Both the position numbers and the translations under genes were made by a program. This document shows, piece after piece, positions 25,702 to 33,818 of a stretch of 55,675 nt of DNA. The DNA comes from Elusimicrobiota bacterium (GTDB lineage Bacteria > Elusimicrobiota > Elusimicrobia > UBA1565 > UBA9628): NCBI GenBank assembly GCA_016191335.1, contig JACPOW010000051.1, forward strand, positions 76,162-131,836, in the 5' to 3' direction. Numbering within the stretch: position 1 is the first letter of the stretch; each line of letters opens with the position of its first letter. The notes beneath the pieces are model-generated. The model saw nothing but the letters and a program-made list of their open reading frames with translations, made no database searches and had not been told where the DNA came from.

Positions 25702-26187
25702 TTACTTGTCGGGGATGGCGGCCTCGAACTTCAGCTGGTCGCCGACCTTGAGCTTGCGGCGCGAGGCCTCGCCGGAGGCGAGCTCGAGGACGAACTGGCC
25801 GCGGCCGCCCGCGGTGACGATCTTCTCGTCGGGGGTGTCCACCGTGGACTCGTGGAGCTTCTCGTGGATCTCGGTGATCCTCTTGTCCGGGCCGATCCAG
25901 AGGATGTCGAGCGGCACGAGGGTGTTCTTCATCCAGAAGTTCAGGTACATGTCCTGGGGGAACACGAACAGCATGCCGTAGGTGCGCGGCATCTTCGTTA
26001 CGCACATGAGGCCGATCTCGCGCGTCATCGGGGTGTCGACGAGGTCGATCCGGATCTTCTGGCCGTCTGGGAAGGTCAGGGCGGTCTTCTTGGCCTTCGG
26101 CACGGCCTGCGGCACGCACTTCGCGGAGGGGGCGCCGCCGGCGAACGCGGCGGGGGACAGCGCGAGGAGGAGCATCAGGGCTTTCAT
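25702..26187 (-). CDS. DUF192-family exported protein
   Basis: The 161-residue protein has a signal peptide (MKALMLLLALSPAAFAGG) and one DUF192 domain (about 35-155). Motifs are TPMTREIGLMCVTKMPRTYG, MLFVFPQDMYLNFWMKNTLV and PLDILWIGPDKRI. Proteins of this family are small secreted or periplasmic proteins of unknown function. Its ATG overlaps the stop of the upstream gene (ATGA), so the two are coupled. It converges on prfC across palindromic element 2. Confidence 0.88.
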   Translation of the reverse strand: MKALMLLLALSPAAFAGGAPSAKCVPQAVPKAKKTALTFPDGQKIRIDLVDTPMTREIGLMCVTKMPRTYGMLFVFPQDMYLNFWMKNTLVPLDILWIGPDKRITEIHEKLHESTVDTPDEKIVTAGGRGQFVLELASGEASRRKLKVGDQLKFEAAIPDK

Positions 26188-27725
26188 TGGGTTTTCTCCG
26201 GCTGCGATTTGACGAACTGAGAGATCGTGCGGGCCTCGTCGGCCCAGCCCTTCGTGCCCCAGGGCCCGAGGCGGCCCCAGATGAGGCGGGCCATGTCGTG
26301 GTAGAAGACGCCGCGCGCGGGCCCGTCGCCGTAGACGCCCGAGACCGCGGCCTTCATGCGGCGCCCGAACTCGGCCGGGCCGGACTCGTCCTTCTGGTGC
26401 AGGCCCCAATCGAAGATGTCGCCGGGCAGGACCTGGACGTCGCCGCGCTTGATGTACTCGTTCCAGCTCTTCATCATCGCCGCGTACTGCGCCTTGTCGG
26501 CCTCGTAGAACATCAGCGCGTCGATGTCCACGCCGGCGTCGTTCATCATGACCGGGTCCTGGCCGTGGTGCCAGCCCTTCTCCCAGGTCAAGGTGAACGC
26601 CCAGAGGGCCTTGTCGCCGAGGCGGGCCTTGATCTCGCGCACGATCAGCGCGACGCGGCGCGCGCGCCACCATTCCCAGGCCTCGACGAAGTCCATGTCG
26701 CGGCGCATGATCTTCTTGCGCGCGAGCCAGGTCATGCGCTCATCGCGCGTCAGGCTGCGCCATTCCCGGGGGACGGCCACGCCGGGCATCTCGGCGACGA
26801 AGTCGTCGACGAGCTCGTAGCCGCCGAGCGCGTTGCGGATGTAGTCGAGCCCGACCCAGTCCACGTTCGGGTCGTCGGCGTAGGGCTTGAGGAACGCGGC
26901 GACGTCCGACAGGCGCTTGCCGTCGCGGATCGAGATGGCGCGGGTGACCACCGGCGCCCCGTCCTTGATCTCCAGCCCGTACTCGTAGCCGGGAAGCGGG
27001 ACCTTCGACATCGTCAGCGAGAACATCGCGTACACGCCGAACTTGAGGCCGCGCCGCCGGCACTCCGCCGCCACCTGGGGGATCATCTTGAGGTTGGCGC
27101 TCATCCAGACCTCGTCCCTGCCCAGGCCCGGCGTCTGGCCGCCCAGCATCCAGAAGGCGTCGGCGCCGACGTACTGCGCCCAGTCGAGCAGGCCGCGCCA
27201 ATCCGTCATGGTCCCGTCCGGCGCCTTGATCTTCATCGAGGACAGAGGCATCACGCTCTCGAGCGTGGCGACGACGAGCCCCTTGGGCATCGGCTTGGGG
27301 ACGCGCCGCGAGATCCGGAAGGGGGCGATCCTCAGGCGCTCCGCCAGGTCCGGGCGGCCGACGAGGGCTGGTCGGTAGGCGCCGGGGGGGGCGTTCCACG
27401 GCACCGGCCACTTCGCCGTCCAGCGTCCCGGGGCGACCTTGACGGCCTTCATCTCGCGGATGCCCGCGACCGTGGTCACGGCCTCGGTGCCGCGCATGAC
27501 GACGAAGCGGGGCGGCGCCGCGGCGAAGGACTCGTCCAAAGTCCGGTCGCCGGAGAGCATGGTCAGCTCGACGATGTCGAAGTGCAGGTGGTCGGCCTTG
27601 GACGCGGTGAGCGTCAGCTCCCGGCTGCGGCCGCGCGCGGTCCAGAGCCCGAAGACGGCGGCGTACAGCCCCGCGACGGCGAGGAGGAGGGCGAGGCCCC
27701 GGCGCACGGTGTTCGGCAGGCGCAT
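26184..27725 (-). CDS. Membrane-anchored putative glycoside-hydrolase-like protein
   Basis: The 513-residue protein has one N-terminal hydrophobic helix (about 8-30, signal anchor). A beta-rich part of about 100 residues follows, then a TIM-barrel-like region (about 150-480). Its strands carry acidic residues in patterns such as GVYAMFSLTMSKVP, DWVGLDYIRNALGG, WAFTLTWEKGWHHGQDP, DIDALMFYEADKAQ and VFYHDMARLIW. These resemble putative glycoside hydrolases of the DUF4015/GHL type, but I cannot name a family or catalytic pair with confidence. The gene is coupled to the DUF192 gene. Confidence 0.6.
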   Translation of the reverse strand: MRLPNTVRRGLALLLAVAGLYAAVFGLWTARGRSRELTLTASKADHLHFDIVELTMLSGDRTLDESFAAAPPRFVVMRGTEAVTTVAGIREMKAVKVAPGRWTAKWPVPWNAPPGAYRPALVGRPDLAERLRIAPFRISRRVPKPMPKGLVVATLESVMPLSSMKIKAPDGTMTDWRGLLDWAQYVGADAFWMLGGQTPGLGRDEVWMSANLKMIPQVAAECRRRGLKFGVYAMFSLTMSKVPLPGYEYGLEIKDGAPVVTRAISIRDGKRLSDVAAFLKPYADDPNVDWVGLDYIRNALGGYELVDDFVAEMPGVAVPREWRSLTRDERMTWLARKKIMRRDMDFVEAWEWWRARRVALIVREIKARLGDKALWAFTLTWEKGWHHGQDPVMMNDAGVDIDALMFYEADKAQYAAMMKSWNEYIKRGDVQVLPGDIFDWGLHQKDESGPAEFGRRMKAAVSGVYGDGPARGVFYHDMARLIWGRLGPWGTKGWADEARTISQFVKSQPEKTQ

Positions 27726-27734
27726 GAAGGTGAG

Positions 27735-27740
27735 ATTCTA
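27735..27740 (-). promoter_or_regulatory. -10 TAGAAT before the glycosidase-like gene
   Basis: On the minus strand TAGAAT (27740-27735) ends 9 bp before the ATG at 27725, with no Shine-Dalgarno sequence. Confidence 0.4.
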
Positions 27741-27772
27741 CTTGAAACGCCGTCGTTTCCGGTAAATTTTGA

Positions 27773-27778
27773 TATACT
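27773..27778 (+). promoter_or_regulatory. -10 TATACT before the Lrp-type gene
   Basis: TATACT lies 38 bp upstream of the ATG at 27817. An AGGAGGG ribosome-binding site sits at about 27805, so this gene has a normal leader, unlike many neighbours. Confidence 0.45.
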
Positions 27779-27816
27779 GCGAACCTCGACAGCCGTTCGA
27801 TTCAGGAGGGCGCGAA

Positions 27817-28050
27817 ATGGTGACCGGACTGGTGCTGGTGCGTTTGATGGCGGGCAAAGAGAAGGTCGCGCTTTCCCGTATTAAGGAAATCAAGGGCGTT
27901 TCGCACGTCACCGCCGTGTTCGGCCGCTGGGACCTGGTCCTCGACATCGAGACCGAGGACGTCGGCACCCTCTCGAACGTCGTCGTGCGCGACATCCGCG
28001 CCACCCCCGGCGTGCTCTCCACCGAGAGCCTCGTCACCACCTCCATCTAA
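27817..28050 (+). CDS. Stand-alone Lrp/AsnC ligand-binding (RAM) domain protein
   Basis: The 77-residue product is only the effector-binding domain of Lrp/AsnC regulators: TGLVLVRLMAGKEKVALSRI, VSHVTAVFGRWDLVLDIETE, VRDIRATPGVLSTESLVTTS. The DNA-binding helix-turn-helix is absent. Such RAM-only proteins bind amino acids and can modulate full-length Lrp partners. It opens the peptide-transport cluster (11 bp before dppD), so an amino-acid-sensing role there is plausible but inferred. The AGGAGGG sequence sets the start at 27817 rather than the earlier in-frame start at 27769. Confidence 0.88.
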   Translation: MVTGLVLVRLMAGKEKVALSRIKEIKGVSHVTAVFGRWDLVLDIETEDVGTLSNVVVRDIRATPGVLSTESLVTTSI

Positions 28051-28061
28051 GTGAACCTTCG

Positions 28062-29081
28062 GTGAGCGAGCCCGTCCTCTCGGTCCGCGGCCTGCGGACG
28101 CACTTCATCACCCGCGAGCGGACCGTCAAGGCGGTGGACGGGGTCACCTACGACCTCCACCCGGGCAAGACCCTCGCCGTCGTCGGCGAGTCGGGCTCGG
28201 GCAAGAGCGTCCACGCCCTCAGCATCCTCCGCCTGCTCCCGGAACCGCCCGCGAAGGTGGTCGGCGGGGAAATCTTATTCCAAGGCCGGGACCTGCTGAA
28301 GATGGGCGCCGAGGAGATGCGCGCGATCCGCGGCAACCGCATCGCGATGATCTTCCAGGAGCCGATGACGAGCCTCAACCCCGTCATCAAGGTCGGCGAG
28401 CAGATCGCCGAGGCCATCGTCCTCCATCAGGGCGTCACCCAGGAGAAGGCCTGGGCCAAGGCCGTGGACCTGCTCAAGAAGGTCGGCATCCCGCACCCCG
28501 AGGAGCGGGTCAACGACTACCCGCACCAGTTCTCCGGCGGCATGCGCCAGCGCGCGATGATCGCCATCGCGCTGTCCTGCGAGCCCGACGTCCTCATCGC
28601 CGACGAGCCGACGACCGCCCTCGACGTCACCATCCAGGCCCAGATCCTCGACCTGATGAAGCAGCTCCAGCGCGAGTACCACATGGCCATCATCCTCATC
28701 ACGCACAACATCGGCGTGGTCGCGGAGATGGCCGACGACGTCGTGGTCATGTACGCCGGCCGCCCGGTCGAGCACGCGCCGATCGGCGAATTGTTCGCCA
28801 GCCCGAAGCACCCGTACACCAAGGGCCTGCTCGGCTCAGTGCCCTCGATCTACGTGCGCAAGGAGCGCCTCGAGGCGATCGCGGGCCAGCCGCCGGACCT
28901 CAGCGGCGGCTTCGTCGGCTGCCCGTTCGCGCCGCGCTGCCCGAGCGTGATGGAGCGCTGCAAGACCGAGGACCCGCCCCAGTTCCATCTCGCGGGCGAG
29001 CGCATGTCCAACTGCTGGCTCAACGAGGGGGAATCCACCGAGCGATCCCACCGCCACGAGTCGGCGGGGGCGGCCAAGTGA
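28062..29081 (+). CDS. dppD: Oligopeptide/dipeptide ABC transporter ATP-binding protein
   Basis: The 339-residue protein is a complete ATPase of the DppD/OppD type. It has Walker [10 protein letters not shown]-loop [10 protein letters not shown], signature [15 protein letters not shown] and Walker [14 protein letters not shown]. The C-terminal oligopeptide-specific extension has four cysteines, three in [14 protein letters not shown], typical of the Fe-S-containing members. The start is GTG at 28062. The dppF start overlaps its stop (GTGA). The cognate permease genes lie about 9 kb downstream, beyond the OPT and Fic genes. Confidence 0.94.
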   Translation: MSEPVLSVRGLRTHFITRERTVKAVDGVTYDLHPGKTLAVVGESGSGKSVHALSILRLLPEPPAKVVGGEILFQGRDLLKMGAEEMRAIRGNRIAMIFQEPMTSLNPVIKVGEQIAEAIVLHQGVTQEKAWAKAVDLLKKVGIPHPEERVNDYPHQFSGGMRQRAMIAIALSCEPDVLIADEPTTALDVTIQAQILDLMKQLQREYHMAIILITHNIGVVAEMADDVVVMYAGRPVEHAPIGELFASPKHPYTKGLLGSVPSIYVRKERLEAIAGQPPDLSGGFVGCPFAPRCPSVMERCKTEDPPQFHLAGERMSNCWLNEGESTERSHRHESAGAAK

Positions 29082-30094
29082 GCGTCCCGCCCCTTCTCCA
29101 GGTCAAAGGTCTCAAGAAGCATTTCGACGTGCGCAAGGGCTTCTTCGGCGAGAAGACGACGGTGAAGGCCGTCGACGGCGTCTCCTTCGACGTGATGCCG
29201 CAGGAGAGCTTCGCCGTCGTCGGCGAGACCGGCTGCGGGAAGACCACGCTCGGCAAGCTCGTGCTCGCGCTCGAGAAGTCCACCGAGGGCTCGGTGCTCT
29301 TCGACGGGGCGGACATCTCCAAGATGAACGGCGCCGAGCTGAAGAAGATGCGCCGCCAGATGCAGGTCATCTTCCAGGACCCGTACTCGAGCCTCAACCC
29401 GCGCATGACCGTCGAGGACATCATCACCGAGCCGTGGGTCATCCATGATATGCACAAGGACCCCGCGGAAAGGTCCAAAAAGCTCGCCAAGCTCCTCGAC
29501 GACTGCGGCATCGCCAAGTCCTATCTTCCCCGTCACCCGCATGAGTTCTCCGGTGGCCAGCGACAGCGCGTCGGCATCGCGCGAGCCCTCGCCCTTGACC
29601 CGAAATTGGTCGTCGCCGACGAGCCCGTGTCCGCCCTCGACGTCTCGATCCAGGCCCAGATCTTGAATCTGTTGAAGGACCTCCAGAAGGAACGCAAGCT
29701 GGCGTATCTGTTCATCAGCCACGACTTCTCCGTCGTCCGTCATCTCTGCACCCGAATCGCGGTCATGTATCTGGGACGCGTCGTCGAGATGGCGGACTCG
29801 GAGACCCTCTTCAACGACCCTCAGCACCCGTACACCGAAGCCCTCCTGTCCGCCGTGCCGGTCCCGGACCCGTCCATCGAGAAGCGCCGCAAGCGCATCC
29901 TCCTCACCGGGGACGTGCCCTCGCCGCTCAAGCCGCCGTCCGGCTGCCGCTTCCATCCGCGGTGCCGCTACATGAAGGAATCCTGCCGCGTCAACGATCA
30001 GTCGCTCATCAAAGCCAAGTCCGGACACGAAACCGCCTGCGAGGTCCTGCCGTTCAAGGACAAGCGCAGCGAAGCCGCGCTCGTCGCCCTCTAA
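29078..30094 (+). CDS. dppF: Oligopeptide/dipeptide ABC transporter ATP-binding protein
   Basis: This is the second ATPase of the peptide transporter, 338 residues. It has Walker A GETGCGKTTLGKL, IFQDPYSSLNPRM, signature FSGGQRQRVGIARAL, Walker B LVVADEPVSALDVS and the Cys-rich C-terminal CRFHPRCRYMKESC. It is coupled to dppD by a GTGA overlap and followed by the OPT transporter 15 bp later. Confidence 0.95.
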   Translation: MSVPPLLQVKGLKKHFDVRKGFFGEKTTVKAVDGVSFDVMPQESFAVVGETGCGKTTLGKLVLALEKSTEGSVLFDGADISKMNGAELKKMRRQMQVIFQDPYSSLNPRMTVEDIITEPWVIHDMHKDPAERSKKLAKLLDDCGIAKSYLPRHPHEFSGGQRQRVGIARALALDPKLVVADEPVSALDVSIQAQILNLLKDLQKERKLAYLFISHDFSVVRHLCTRIAVMYLGRVVEMADSETLFNDPQHPYTEALLSAVPVPDPSIEKRRKRILLTGDVPSPLKPPSGCRFHPRCRYMKESCRVNDQSLIKAKSGHETACEVLPFKDKRSEAALVAL

Positions 30095-30109
30095 TGGAGA
30101 TGACCCCTC

Positions 30110-32317
30110 ATGACCACTCACGCTAAAGAAGCCCACAAGCCCTACGTCGCCGACAAGACGATGATGCAGGAGTTCACCTGGTCGTCGGTCATCGTGGGCG
30201 CGCTGCTCGGCATCGTCTTCGGCGCTTCCTCGCTGTACCTCGTGCTGAAGGTCGGCATGACCGTGTCCGCCTCCATTCCGATCGCGGTGCTCTCCATCAC
30301 CCTCTTCCGGCTCTTCTCCAAGCTGACGGGGGCCCGCCAAACGACCATCCTCGAGAACAACATGGTGCAGACCGTCGGCTCCGCCGGCGAGTCCATCGCC
30401 TTCGGCGTCGGCGTCACCATGCCCGCCCTGATGATCCTGGGCTACGAGATGGACGCGGCGCGCGTGCTCATCGTGTCGTCTCTCGGCGGCCTGCTCGGCG
30501 TCCTGATGATGATCCCGCTGCGCCGCGCCTTCATCGTCAAGCAGCACGGCGTCCTGCCCTACCCCGAAGGCACCGCCTGCGCGGACGTCCTCATCGTCGG
30601 CGAGCAGGGCGGCTCCAGCGCCAAGACCGTGTTCACCGGCTTCGGCATCGCCGCGCTGTACAAGGTCCTCATGAGCGGCCTCAAGCTCTGGAACGACACG
30701 CCCGAGCGCATGCTCGGCTTCTTCCGCGGCGCCGCGATCAGCGGCGAGGTGGCCCCCGAGCTCGTCGGCGTCGGCTACATCATCGGCACCAAGATCTCCT
30801 GCGTCATGGTCGCCGGCGGCGTGCTGGCCTCCTGGGTGCTCATCCCGGCCATCAAGCTGTTCGGCGACGGCCTGACGGCCCCGCTGTTCCCGGCCACGAA
30901 GCTCATCCACGACATGTCCCCGGCCGAGATCTGGAAGTCCTACATCCTCTACATCGGCGCGGGGGCGGTCGCGACCGGCGGCATCATCTCGCTGTTCCAG
31001 GCCCTGCCCACCATCTACTCCTCGCTCAAGTCCGGCATCGCCGACATCCTGGCGGGCGGCACGGCGAAGGCCGCGGGCCCCAAGCTGCGCACCGACGAGG
31101 ACATGCCCAACTCCGTCGTCGTCGTCGGCAGCCTGTTCCTCGTGCTGGCGATCGCGGCGGCCCCGGGCCTCGGCCTCGGCTTCGGCGTGAAGGGCATCAT
31201 CGGCGCCATGCTGATCGTGCTGTTCGGCTTCCTGTTCGTGACGGTCTCCTCGCGCCTGACCGGCGAGATCGGCTCGTCCTCGAACCCGATCTCGGGCATG
31301 ACCGTTGCGACCCTCCTGCTCACCTGCCTCATCTTCGTCCTCCTGAACCACTTCGACCCGAACGGCGGCTGGGTGGGCAAGGGCGCGCGCCTGACCGCGC
31401 TCTCCATCGCGGCCATCGTCTGCATCGCGGCCTCCAACGGCGGCACCACCTCGCAGGACCTCAAGACCGGCTACCTGGTGGGCGCCACGCCGCGCTACCA
31501 GCAGCTCGGCCTGCTCGTCGGCGCGCTGAGCTCGGCCCTCGTCATCGGGCTGACCTTGCTGCTCCTCAACAACGCCAGCACGACCTACGCCAAGCGCGAC
31601 TTCCCGGCGATCACGGCGCCCGTCGCCGACCTCACGGTCAGCGAGGGCCTGCAGGGCTCCGACGCGGCCATCGACGCCGCGACCTACAAGGTCTGGCACG
31701 TGGGAGAAGGCGAGGTGGCGGACCTGCCTCAGGGCAAATACCTCGTCGACGAGGCCGGCAAGATCAAGTACCTCGTGGACCCCGGCATCAACGGCGTGGA
31801 GACCACGCGCCTCGATGGCACCAAGGTGCTCAAGTACAACGCGCCCAAGGCGCGCCTGATGTCGCTCATCATCGACGGCATCCTGACGAGCAAGCTCCCG
31901 TGGGGGCTCGTCCTCCTCGGCGTGGGCATCGCGCTCGTCCTCGAGCTGTGCCAGGTCCCGTCCCTGCCGTTCGCGGTCGGCGTGTACCTGCCGCTGTCGT
32001 CCTCGACGCCGATCTTCGTCGGCGGCCTGATGCGCTGGGTCGCGGACAAGTGGACCAAGAAGACCGAGGCTGAGTCGGACATGAGCCCGGGCGTCCTGTT
32101 CTCCTCCGGCTACATCGCGGGAGGCGCCATCGCCGGCATCATCGTGGTCATCCTCACGATGAGCCCCAAGGTCTCGGCGCATCTCGACATGAGCGAGCGC
32201 TTCGCCGGCGTCGCGGGCAGCGACCTGACCTCGGTCCTGGCCTTCGGCGTGCTGACGGTCCTGCTCCTGCTCGTGGGCGGGGAGAAGTGGCTGTCGGACA
32301 AGAAGAAGCGCGCCTAG
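30110..32317 (+). CDS. OPT-family oligopeptide transporter
   Basis: The 735-residue protein is a polytopic OPT-family carrier with about 14-16 helices. The family motifs FTWSSVIVGALLGIVFGASS, LENNMVQTVGSAGESIAFG, HGVLPYPEGTACADVL and the C-terminal LPFAVGVYLPLSSSTPIFVGG are clear. OPT proteins are secondary transporters of short peptides or metal chelates, driven by proton flow. A hydrophilic insertion of about 75 residues (about 510-585) is notable. It sits between dppDF and the solute-binding genes, probably in the same operon as dppDF. The terminator at 32362 ends the unit. Confidence 0.93.
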   Translation: MTTHAKEAHKPYVADKTMMQEFTWSSVIVGALLGIVFGASSLYLVLKVGMTVSASIPIAVLSITLFRLFSKLTGARQTTILENNMVQTVGSAGESIAFGVGVTMPALMILGYEMDAARVLIVSSLGGLLGVLMMIPLRRAFIVKQHGVLPYPEGTACADVLIVGEQGGSSAKTVFTGFGIAALYKVLMSGLKLWNDTPERMLGFFRGAAISGEVAPELVGVGYIIGTKISCVMVAGGVLASWVLIPAIKLFGDGLTAPLFPATKLIHDMSPAEIWKSYILYIGAGAVATGGIISLFQALPTIYSSLKSGIADILAGGTAKAAGPKLRTDEDMPNSVVVVGSLFLVLAIAAAPGLGLGFGVKGIIGAMLIVLFGFLFVTVSSRLTGEIGSSSNPISGMTVATLLLTCLIFVLLNHFDPNGGWVGKGARLTALSIAAIVCIAASNGGTTSQDLKTGYLVGATPRYQQLGLLVGALSSALVIGLTLLLLNNASTTYAKRDFPAITAPVADLTVSEGLQGSDAAIDAATYKVWHVGEGEVADLPQGKYLVDEAGKIKYLVDPGINGVETTRLDGTKVLKYNAPKARLMSLIIDGILTSKLPWGLVLLGVGIALVLELCQVPSLPFAVGVYLPLSSSTPIFVGGLMRWVADKWTKKTEAESDMSPGVLFSSGYIAGGAIAGIIVVILTMSPKVSAHLDMSERFAGVAGSDLTSVLAFGVLTVLLLLVGGEKWLSDKKKRA

Positions 32318-32342
32318 ATCCGCGGCGACGCCTCGATCCGGG

Positions 32343-32391
32343 CTATCCTTGAGGATAGTCGAAAGCCCTCCGGCAACGGAGGGCTTTTTTT
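32343..32391 (+). terminator. Rho-independent terminator after the OPT gene
   Basis: An 11-bp stem AAAGCCCTCCG-GCAA-CGGAGGGCTTT (32362-32387) is followed by a T-run to 32391. A smaller hairpin CTATCC-TTGA-GGATAG precedes it at 32343-32358. It is a textbook terminator for the lrp-like-dppD-dppF-OPT unit. Confidence 0.9.
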
Positions 32392-32444
32392 CGACCGAAT
32401 GCCGAAAACGGACCCTCCTCCAGGTGAAAGAGCGGTCGCAGCAC

Positions 32445-33605
32445 TCACCGCGCGAGATCGGGGAACAGGACCGCGGCCATGTCCGCCGTGATGTTCAGGC
32501 GCAGCGCCCCGTAAGCGGTCTCGCTTCGCGCGGCCCGCGCGTCGAGCAGCTCCTTGATGATCAGGGACGCCCGCCGCGCCTTGACGGCGCAGATCGAGGG
32601 GACCTCCGCCCGGCTCACCTCTCCCTGCGTCAGCAGGCGGGCCAGCACCTTGGCCCCCGACTTGGAGACGACCTTCTCCCGCACGAGGGCGTCGACATGG
32701 CGCCGGTAGCGGCGCTCCAGGTCGGCGAGCGTGAGCGCGGAATCCATGTAGCGGATCTGCTCCAGGCACGAGCGCAGGAAGAACGAGCAGAACTCGACCA
32801 GGTTCTCTTCGGAGAGAGGGCCCCGCCCGTCCAGAGAGTTGCGGGGGGGGAGGTCGGCGTTCGCGAGATGCGCGTCGTAATCGGCGCGGTTCCGGGCGAA
32901 GGCGCGCGTCACGCTCCAGAGCCGGCCCTCGCCGACGCCGATCCGCGAGGCGTAGGCGCTCGTGAAGAGGCGTGCCACCCTTCCGTTGCCGTCCGAGAAG
33001 GGATGTATCCAGAGGAGGCGGTGATGGGAGGAGGCCAGGCCGAACAGCCTCCGCGTCCCGGCCAGGGCCTCCGGGCTGAGGAATTCCTCGAACCGGGCCA
33101 GATGATCCCGGATCGCCGCCCTCGTCTCGAGGGCGTCATGACGGCCCACGGTGATCCCCCGGTCGCGCAGCTCCCCGGGCACGACGGGCACGAGCGCGCC
33201 GCTCTCGGTCTTGGCGAAGCGCATCGCCTCGGGAAGCAGGAGATAGAACCGCTCGTGCAGCCAGCGGACGAACCCCTCGGAGCAGACGCGCAGCCCGGGC
33301 TCCCGGCGCAGGCGCTCGAACATGGCCTCCTGAACCCGGATGTGAGCCAGGTGCTCGAACTGGTAATTGCGGGCTGCGGGGTCTTTGGAGAGCTTTTTAT
33401 TGAGGGCCGCCTCGATGTCCTTGAGCTTGGACGGGTTGCCCTCCATGGCGTTCGTGTAGTAGCTGTTGATCTTCTCCATGAAGCGGGCGATCTCATCGAG
33501 GATGAGAGGGTGGCAGCCCCGCCCCAGGGCGGCGGAGGAGGAGGCGACATCGAGCGCGAGCTGTTCGAGCTCCGGCGGCGCCGTCGACGGCAACACGGGG
33601 AACAT
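32445..33605 (-). CDS. Fic-family protein (AMPylase), class II-like
   Basis: Fic proteins transfer AMP or other groups to target proteins. The 386-residue protein has the core motif HPFSDGNGRVAR (His201 onward) and, upstream, the inhibitory helix motif TNAMEGN (Glu55), which places the autoinhibitory glutamate N-terminal as in class II. The Fic_N-like region (about 1-100) and a C-terminal winged-helix-like part (about 300-386) flank the core. No antitoxin gene is adjacent, consistent with built-in inhibition. It is the only minus-strand gene in the peptide-transport region and has its own promoter and an AT-rich upstream region. Confidence 0.92.
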   Translation of the reverse strand: MFPVLPSTAPPELEQLALDVASSSAALGRGCHPLILDEIARFMEKINSYYTNAMEGNPSKLKDIEAALNKKLSKDPAARNYQFEHLAHIRVQEAMFERLRREPGLRVCSEGFVRWLHERFYLLLPEAMRFAKTESGALVPVVPGELRDRGITVGRHDALETRAAIRDHLARFEEFLSPEALAGTRRLFGLASSHHRLLWIHPFSDGNGRVARLFTSAYASRIGVGEGRLWSVTRAFARNRADYDAHLANADLPPRNSLDGRGPLSEENLVEFCSFFLRSCLEQIRYMDSALTLADLERRYRRHVDALVREKVVSKSGAKVLARLLTQGEVSRAEVPSICAVKARRASLIIKELLDARAARSETAYGALRLNITADMAAVLFPDLAR

Positions 33606-33611
33606 GCGTCC

Positions 33612-33640
33612 AGTATAGCCACAAACATGCTAGATGTCAA
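33612..33640 (-). promoter_or_regulatory. Consensus promoter of the Fic gene
   Basis: On the minus strand TTGACA (33640-33635), exactly 17 bp and TATACT (33617-33612) are followed by only 6 bp before the ATG at 33605. It is a strong sigma-70-type promoter giving a leaderless message. Confidence 0.8.
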
Positions 33641-33735
33641 TGCCTGATTTTATTCCAGATTTAATTTTATTTTTAAACAGTTTTTTATACACACCCTCAC
33701 GCTTAAAATAAATTAGTGCTAGATTGATGGACAGA
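33640..33735. promoter_or_regulatory. AT-rich divergent spacer
   Basis: About 95 bp are mostly A/T, including T-rich runs (ATTTTATT, TTTTTAAACAG) and AAAATAAATT, in a genome otherwise near two-thirds GC. It lies between the Fic promoter and the first substrate-binding gene, and may act as an UP element or a nucleoid-protein site, or mark a past insertion. No ORF is present. Confidence 0.5.
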
Positions 33736-33803
33736 AACAACACCCCGCCCCGGACCGCATCCGGAACCGGAAAATCCGCCCCAAATCCCCGACTCAAATT
33801 GAC

Positions 33804-33809
33804 TAGAAT
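33804..33809 (+). promoter_or_regulatory. -10 TAGAAT before the first substrate-binding gene
   Basis: TAGAAT lies 6 bp before a GTG (33816) and 9 bp before the ATG (33819). The block TAGAATACGGCC-GTGATG recurs almost unchanged at 37166 before the third paralogue. Confidence 0.55.
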
Positions 33810-33818
33810 ACGGCCGTG

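Noticed and set aside
28850-32182. Very long minus-strand open frame (about 1110 codons) opposite dppDF and OPT
   Set aside because: It runs antisense to clear transporter genes, has a charged low-complexity composition (strings of Asp, Gly, Arg, His) and arises because GC-rich codons leave no stops in the complementary frame.
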